From Panaeolus papilionaceus (taxonomy: Eukaryota; Basidiomycota; Agaricomycetes; Agaricales): a stretch of 64,000 bases of DNA. Positions 59,708 to 64,000 of the stretch are shown here, piece after piece. Both the position numbers and the translations under genes were made by a program. The stretch covers positions 310,001 through 374,000 of the forward strand of contig JADNRZ010000006.1 in NCBI GenBank assembly GCA_015501605.1. Reading direction: 5' to 3'. The notes beneath the pieces were generated by a model, which had not been told where the DNA came from, ran no database searches, and saw only the letters and a program-made list of their open reading frames with translations. Numbering within the stretch: the first letter of the stretch is position 1; each line of letters starts with the position of its first letter.

Positions 59708-62700
59708 TCAAGGGTCACCATCAACGCCTAATAGCTTCGCTTCCATGTCATCTTCGTCCGTCTCATCATCCTGTTCGACTTGGAATGCCGCCCAAACATT
59801 GTCGACCTCCGGACCATCGACCACAATCTCCAAGATGTCACGGGATAGTTCTACTTTGAATATGAGATACCTGATAAAGCAAATGTCGCAGAGCTCCTAC
59901 CAGATATGTTCTCTAGATCCTGCTTTCCTTCTCTGTTGAGCCAACTTGGGGGTTCGCAGTAACTTAGGCGACCTAAGGTTACAATAAACATATGGAAGAT
60001 ACCACTGGAGAATCGCGCCGTCTCATTTTGAAGTCTGTGCCGCAAATCAATGGCGTCGGCACCATCAAATATCAAGTTGTGGAGAAGAAGAGTAGCCTGA
60101 TTGGTTGTCCTGACCAGGCTATATAATATGTTAGAACAGAGCCAGCGGAGAGCATCTTATGACGCACGACAATGTTTCTTCGGTGGAACTAATCAATCGT
60201 TCGTCATCTTCCCATAATGGGGCAGTGAGCTGAGTAAGATAGATAATAATGGATGGAATCAAGGAGTGTGACATGACGAGCATAGCTCGAGCATCAGTAT
60301 GAGTGACTGAAAGTTGGGAGAAAAACGTCAAGATATATATTCTCAAGTCTCTGTTGTCCTGTGGGAATGTGAGTGTGTTTACTGGCGTACTGGGTTTAGG
60401 GTGCTTACTTGGCGGACAGACTTGAAAGAGTCCACAAGATGTGAACATAGGAGATCAAGTAGTGCTTCCCTGATAAGGCTTCCACCGGCATTGGGGGGTC
60501 AATGTTCATAATATCGCGATATATCGAATGATCTGGCTGAAGTATAAGCCTGGAGAGCTTGATTGTCGATGCAAACAAGACTCACGGTACGAGAATATAC
60601 ATAGAAGGCGACCAGCACGTTCCAGCAGCCAATGTGGTTGAGAAGGATGAAGGAGCGCAATTAGACACTCTCTGTTTCGCAGAAAAGGTTTAACCCTGAA
60701 ACAATGAATAAGCACTCGAATACCTCATGGTCGCCTCGACTAACCTTTCAGAAGCTTCTGCGGATACTCTAACAGCAAGGCTTTCTAAGAAAAGCAGGAT
60801 TTCATGTGCGAGTATATCTCTATCCTGATGCAAGTTGTTGTGCTGTAGTCGATCTAAGATAAGATTGTGGATTATTGACATGACACCCTGGCCCTCTGCT
60901 TGAGCCACGGATGTTGATATGGCAGATGTAAATCCAGGGATGGCGAAGATAAGCTTGGTGCATAAGTTGAAGACAGAAGCCAGCGCTTGAAGCTAAAATA
61001 TATCAGCACGATATGAGCAAAATTATTGAACCAACCACCTACTTCACTTGCGCCATTCAATAAGATGGCTAAAGTCAAAAGCGAGTTACATACAGCCTTC
61101 AAGGATTCCGTGAAATTTGATACGTCGATTGGATTAGCTATTACTTCCATGATTCGCGAGCAACACTTAATATATAGTGTAGAATCCACTGTTTGGGCGA
61201 TGCTCAATAGACGCTGAAAGACGAAAATCTCTGAGCTGGGGTGGGAATAAGTCAAAAGCATATGGGCCATCTGTGAAGAGTATTAGTCCGCAGGAGACTT
61301 TACCAGGGAAGTGATTTACCAAGGCCTTCCAATTGATTCCTTCAAATGGCGGGTCGGGCATAACTTCTTCGTCGCTATCGAAAGGCGCAGGGGTATTATT
61401 TGTCATGTTGTCCGTTAGCGGTATGGAAAACGGGGGCAATTCCTCAATAGGGATTGGAGGATTAAGCTGCCGAGGGGATGCTGGTGATAGGCGCAATGGC
61501 TCTATGTCGGGATAGGAGCTTCCTTCCATGTTCACGTCGTCGTTCTGCCTTTCTTTCCCTTTGTTAATACGCCTGATTTGCGAACGAATGGGCGTTGAGG
61601 TATCGAACGCATTGTGAAATCCAGGAAGCGTCCCTGCTTTGATGGACTTTTGAGGAGAGATCCCCTTAACTTTGTTGGGAGACGCTCCGATGGTCCGCGT
61701 TACTCGTAAAGGCGTCGCGTCGGAGAAAAGGCGTCTGCTGGATGGTTCAGCTTGAGTTGAGCCAAAGGCAGGAGTAGCAGGGAGCTCCTTTCCAATTTTT
61801 TTGGCGCGAGATGTCGTTGGGAGTTTGCGATTGGTTGCTTCGAGTTCTTGTTGCTAAAACCGATAGGTCAGGACGTGCTTCCAAGTATATAAAGTAATGA
61901 AGAGATCTGCCTTGAACATGAATTGCGTTCTGAGACGTTCTAACTCCTCCTTGACCTCCTTTTGCATCTCTGCTTGCCTTGCCTCAGCCTTTTCCTTCTC
62001 CCGTTTGAATTGGGCCAACTGGGCTGCATGTGTTTGGTTGTTCTGAATGAAAGTGAGCAATGAGAGGACAGAACTTTATCATTGATACGACCTTCTCAAT
62101 AGACCTCCTCAGCACTCCAACCTCCCCCTCTTTCATTATCCGCGCTTCTTGCGTCTCTTGTAATTTGGCTTGCAGGCGGGCATACTCAGCACGCAGTTGG
62201 GATATCTACATGAAAATCAATGAATTTTCCGACATAGAACGAGAAAAAAAAGAAAAATCAAACCTCATCCAAAGCTTTTGCCAGATGACCATCTTCCACT
62301 TTCAATGAAGTCGGGGCGGTGTCGACATATTTGAATGACGAACTGCCAGTCCAAACAGTGGGAGGTACTGCTTGCAGGGGCCTCTGAGGAGGGGGTCGTG
62401 AGGACACATGTTTTGGTAACGGAGTCAGCTTAGACAAGCGTGGAGCAGGAGTATGCACATGTGAAGTAGCATATTGCGCGTTGTTCAAATTGTGGACGTT
62501 CTGCCCTTGTCGAGCTTGTTTGGAGGTTTGATTGGGGTGTAAATTCGATAGCCCATAGGTGCCATCACCTTGCAGAGAAATTTCTGGCAAAGACTCATCC
62601 TCAACGATAGTTGTTTGGTTGACTGGGGCAGGTGACCAGCCTTGCTCGATCTTCAGACGCTTATTTGCAGGTTCATCCGATTTAGAATTGGATCCTTCAG

Positions 62701-62791
62701 CGAAATACTGTTGTTCTTGTTGATCAAGAGCTGCCAGAGTCTGATCGTCAAAGACAATGTCGTCTACTATATAATCGTCGAAGTCGTCCAT
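59708..62791 (-). CDS. ATRIP / Rad26-like DNA damage checkpoint protein
   Basis: Partner of the ATR/Rad3/Mec1 kinase; brings it to RPA-coated single-stranded DNA. The acidic N-terminus MDDFDDYIVDDIVFDDQTLA is the expected RPA-binding element, followed by EEQQYF-like residues and NKRLKIEQG. A coiled coil (IEKNNQTHAAQLAQFKREKE, then EKAEARQAEMQKEVKEELER) follows, as needed for dimerisation. The C-terminal half is helical: INWKALMAHMLLTYSHPSSE, IDVSNFTESLKAVCNSLLTL, SIIHNLILDRLQHNNLHQDR, and ends with acidic EQDDETDEDDMEAKLLGVDGDP at 59708. Multiple introns. Head to head with UPF2, 213 bp between start codons. Overall homology is inferred from pattern; sequence is divergent as usual in this family. 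Confidence 0.75.
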
Positions 62792-63004
62792 AACGTTGAA
62801 AAAATAGTTAGGGTGTAGATGGTAGCATATTATTTCATTGAGGCTGTAGGAGGAGATGAAGGTTTGGATTAAAGGGCTGTTTACATTTATTGACGCGTTC
62901 TGAATCGCGATTAGGTAATAACATGGGTGTTTATTATTTCATGATTCTGTCAATGACTTGAATCTAGCGCTCATGCTCTGAGTTCTCCGAATTATCACTA
63001 TATC
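62792..63004. promoter_or_regulatory. Bidirectional promoter, ATRIP-like / UPF2
   Basis: 213 bp between divergent start codons of a checkpoint gene and an mRNA-decay gene. No TATA box is clear. Confidence 0.45.
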
Positions 63005-64000
63005 ATGGATACAGCACCAACAGTGCAATCGATACGCACTGAAGAAGAGCATAATCGTTTTCAGAAGAGACTAGCGCTTAAAGAGCTCAATGCATCCACA
63101 GTCATCCCAGGTAGAAATACTCTACACTCATTTGTAGAAGAATCTCATTTAACTGCGTCCTTCAGAAACCGCCAAGCTCGACTCTTCTCTTAAACGACAT
63201 ACTGCTTTTGTTAAAAGGATACGACAATCTCTAGCAATCGAAAATAGAGACCAAATTTTGAAAGATATCGACACACTCACCCTTGAGAAGTACATAGATG
63301 AGATTGCAGGGGCAATCACCGAGGGTCTCTCCCGATGCAAAACAGAGAAGGACATTTGGGGTGCTGTAGAAGTAAGATTACCCTTCAATTTGAGGTTCTT
63401 TTTCTGAATTGCGTCTAGGTCATATCTACATTGCATCGACGATTTCCAACCACATTCACCCCTGCCTTGGTAGCCAACCTCGGAACTGCGATCAGTGCAC
63501 CCCCTCGAACTACGTTAGCCAACATGTCCCAAGAACAGCGAGAAAAGGAAGATTCTGCTCGCGTTGTGCGTCAGCGTCCCGTTCTTCGTGTATGCTCGGA
63601 ATTGGCTCTCGTAGGCATAATTAAGGATGCACCAGATCGAAGCGGGGCCGAGTGGATCATGAAGGCCGTCAAAGACTTGGTAGGTCTATGCTTCAATCCA
63701 AGATACATATGTTCACTAAAGGCCGAATTACAAAGCTTTCAAATGATCCAAGCTTATCGTCTTTACCATTGTTAACAACATTTCTCAAGTCTTATTCTTG
63801 GCCATTTTTGGGTATCAGCCCTCCAACAGCTTCTAAGCAAATTTCAGCAGAAACCGAACCAGGCACATTGTCTGGTAGCCAGCAGCAGATGGAAACAGAA
63901 AATCTTCCCCAGGAAGAAGCTTCTGCTGAAGGGGAACAGTTGGTTGAACGAGATATCCGTGAGCGTTTCAGGCGTATGTGCGAAGGCTATTTCGAAAACG
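63005..64000 (+). CDS. NMD2: Nonsense-mediated mRNA decay factor UPF2 / NMD2, 5' part
   Basis: Scaffold that links UPF1 and UPF3 in nonsense-mediated decay; the gene runs past the right edge. Exon 1 starts MDTAPTVQSIRTEEEHNRFQ. The next exon, in another frame, has LKRHTAFVKRIRQSLAIENR, LTLEKYIDEIAGAITEGLSR and CKTEKDIWGAVE. Then VISTLHRRFPTTFTPALVAN (first MIF4G domain), RPVLRVCSELALVGIIKDAP and LLTTFLKSYSWPFLGI. The final visible stretch, ERDIRERFRRMCEGYFEN, ends at the window edge. This is the MIF4G-1 region; domains 2, 3 and the UPF1-binding tail lie outside. Confidence 0.9.

Overview
The window is nuclear DNA of a filamentous basidiomycete, most likely a mushroom-forming agaricomycete. 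Genes are densely packed on both strands and cut by many short introns (about 48 to 63 bp where I could place both ends). Several products belong to families typical of such fungi: phenylalanine ammonia-lyase, a CPAF-like S41 peptidase, a Mei2-like RNA-binding protein, an alpha/beta hydrolase and a class 3 lipase. No species is named because nothing in the sequence fixes it. I recognise 27 protein genes, two of them cut by the window ends. Most were rebuilt by joining exons by eye at GT-AG sites so that conserved motifs stay in frame. Spans below run from start codon to stop codon including introns. No rRNA, convincing tRNA or CRISPR was found.

Left third (1-26.5 kb): a membrane-anchored amidohydrolase (minus, runs off the left edge), TFIIH subunit SSL1, a NIPA-type magnesium transporter, a Sok1/Tcp11 protein, phenylalanine ammonia-lyase, a mitochondrial cation-diffusion-facilitator, an iron-type alcohol dehydrogenase, a flavin-reductase-like mitochondrial protein, a 1,665-residue Sec7/PH protein whose catalytic glutamate appears to be replaced, an NFKBIL1-like J-domain protein and MIA40.

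Middle (26.7-45.5 kb): MCM2, then a 646-bp Tc1/mariner-type MITE that ends about 10 bp from the stop codon of an EMI1/DUF3128 gene, a steryl-acetyl-hydrolase-like esterase, a formate/nitrite transporter, a Mei2-like protein, mitochondrial ribosomal protein bS6m, an HAD hydrolase and a secreted S41 peptidase.

Right third (45.6-64 kb): Tudor-SN, a CaMKK-like kinase, a TIM-barrel amidohydrolase-like protein, a coiled-coil protein with an eleven-glycine GX3 run and a C-terminal tryptophan, a 2.3-kb gene-poor stretch, a secreted lipase, a type II membrane protein resembling a glycosyltransferase, an ATRIP/Rad26-like checkpoint protein, and the start of UPF2/NMD2.

The genes do not form one pathway. 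They are mostly conserved housekeeping functions (transcription and repair, replication, checkpoint, mRNA decay, mitochondrial import and translation) with a few secreted or metabolic genes between them. The most interesting items are the GX3 coiled-coil protein, the degenerate Sec7 domain, the MITE abutting a coding end, and a cluster of extremely small exons (3, 11, 12, 12, 13 and perhaps 19 nt of coding sequence).
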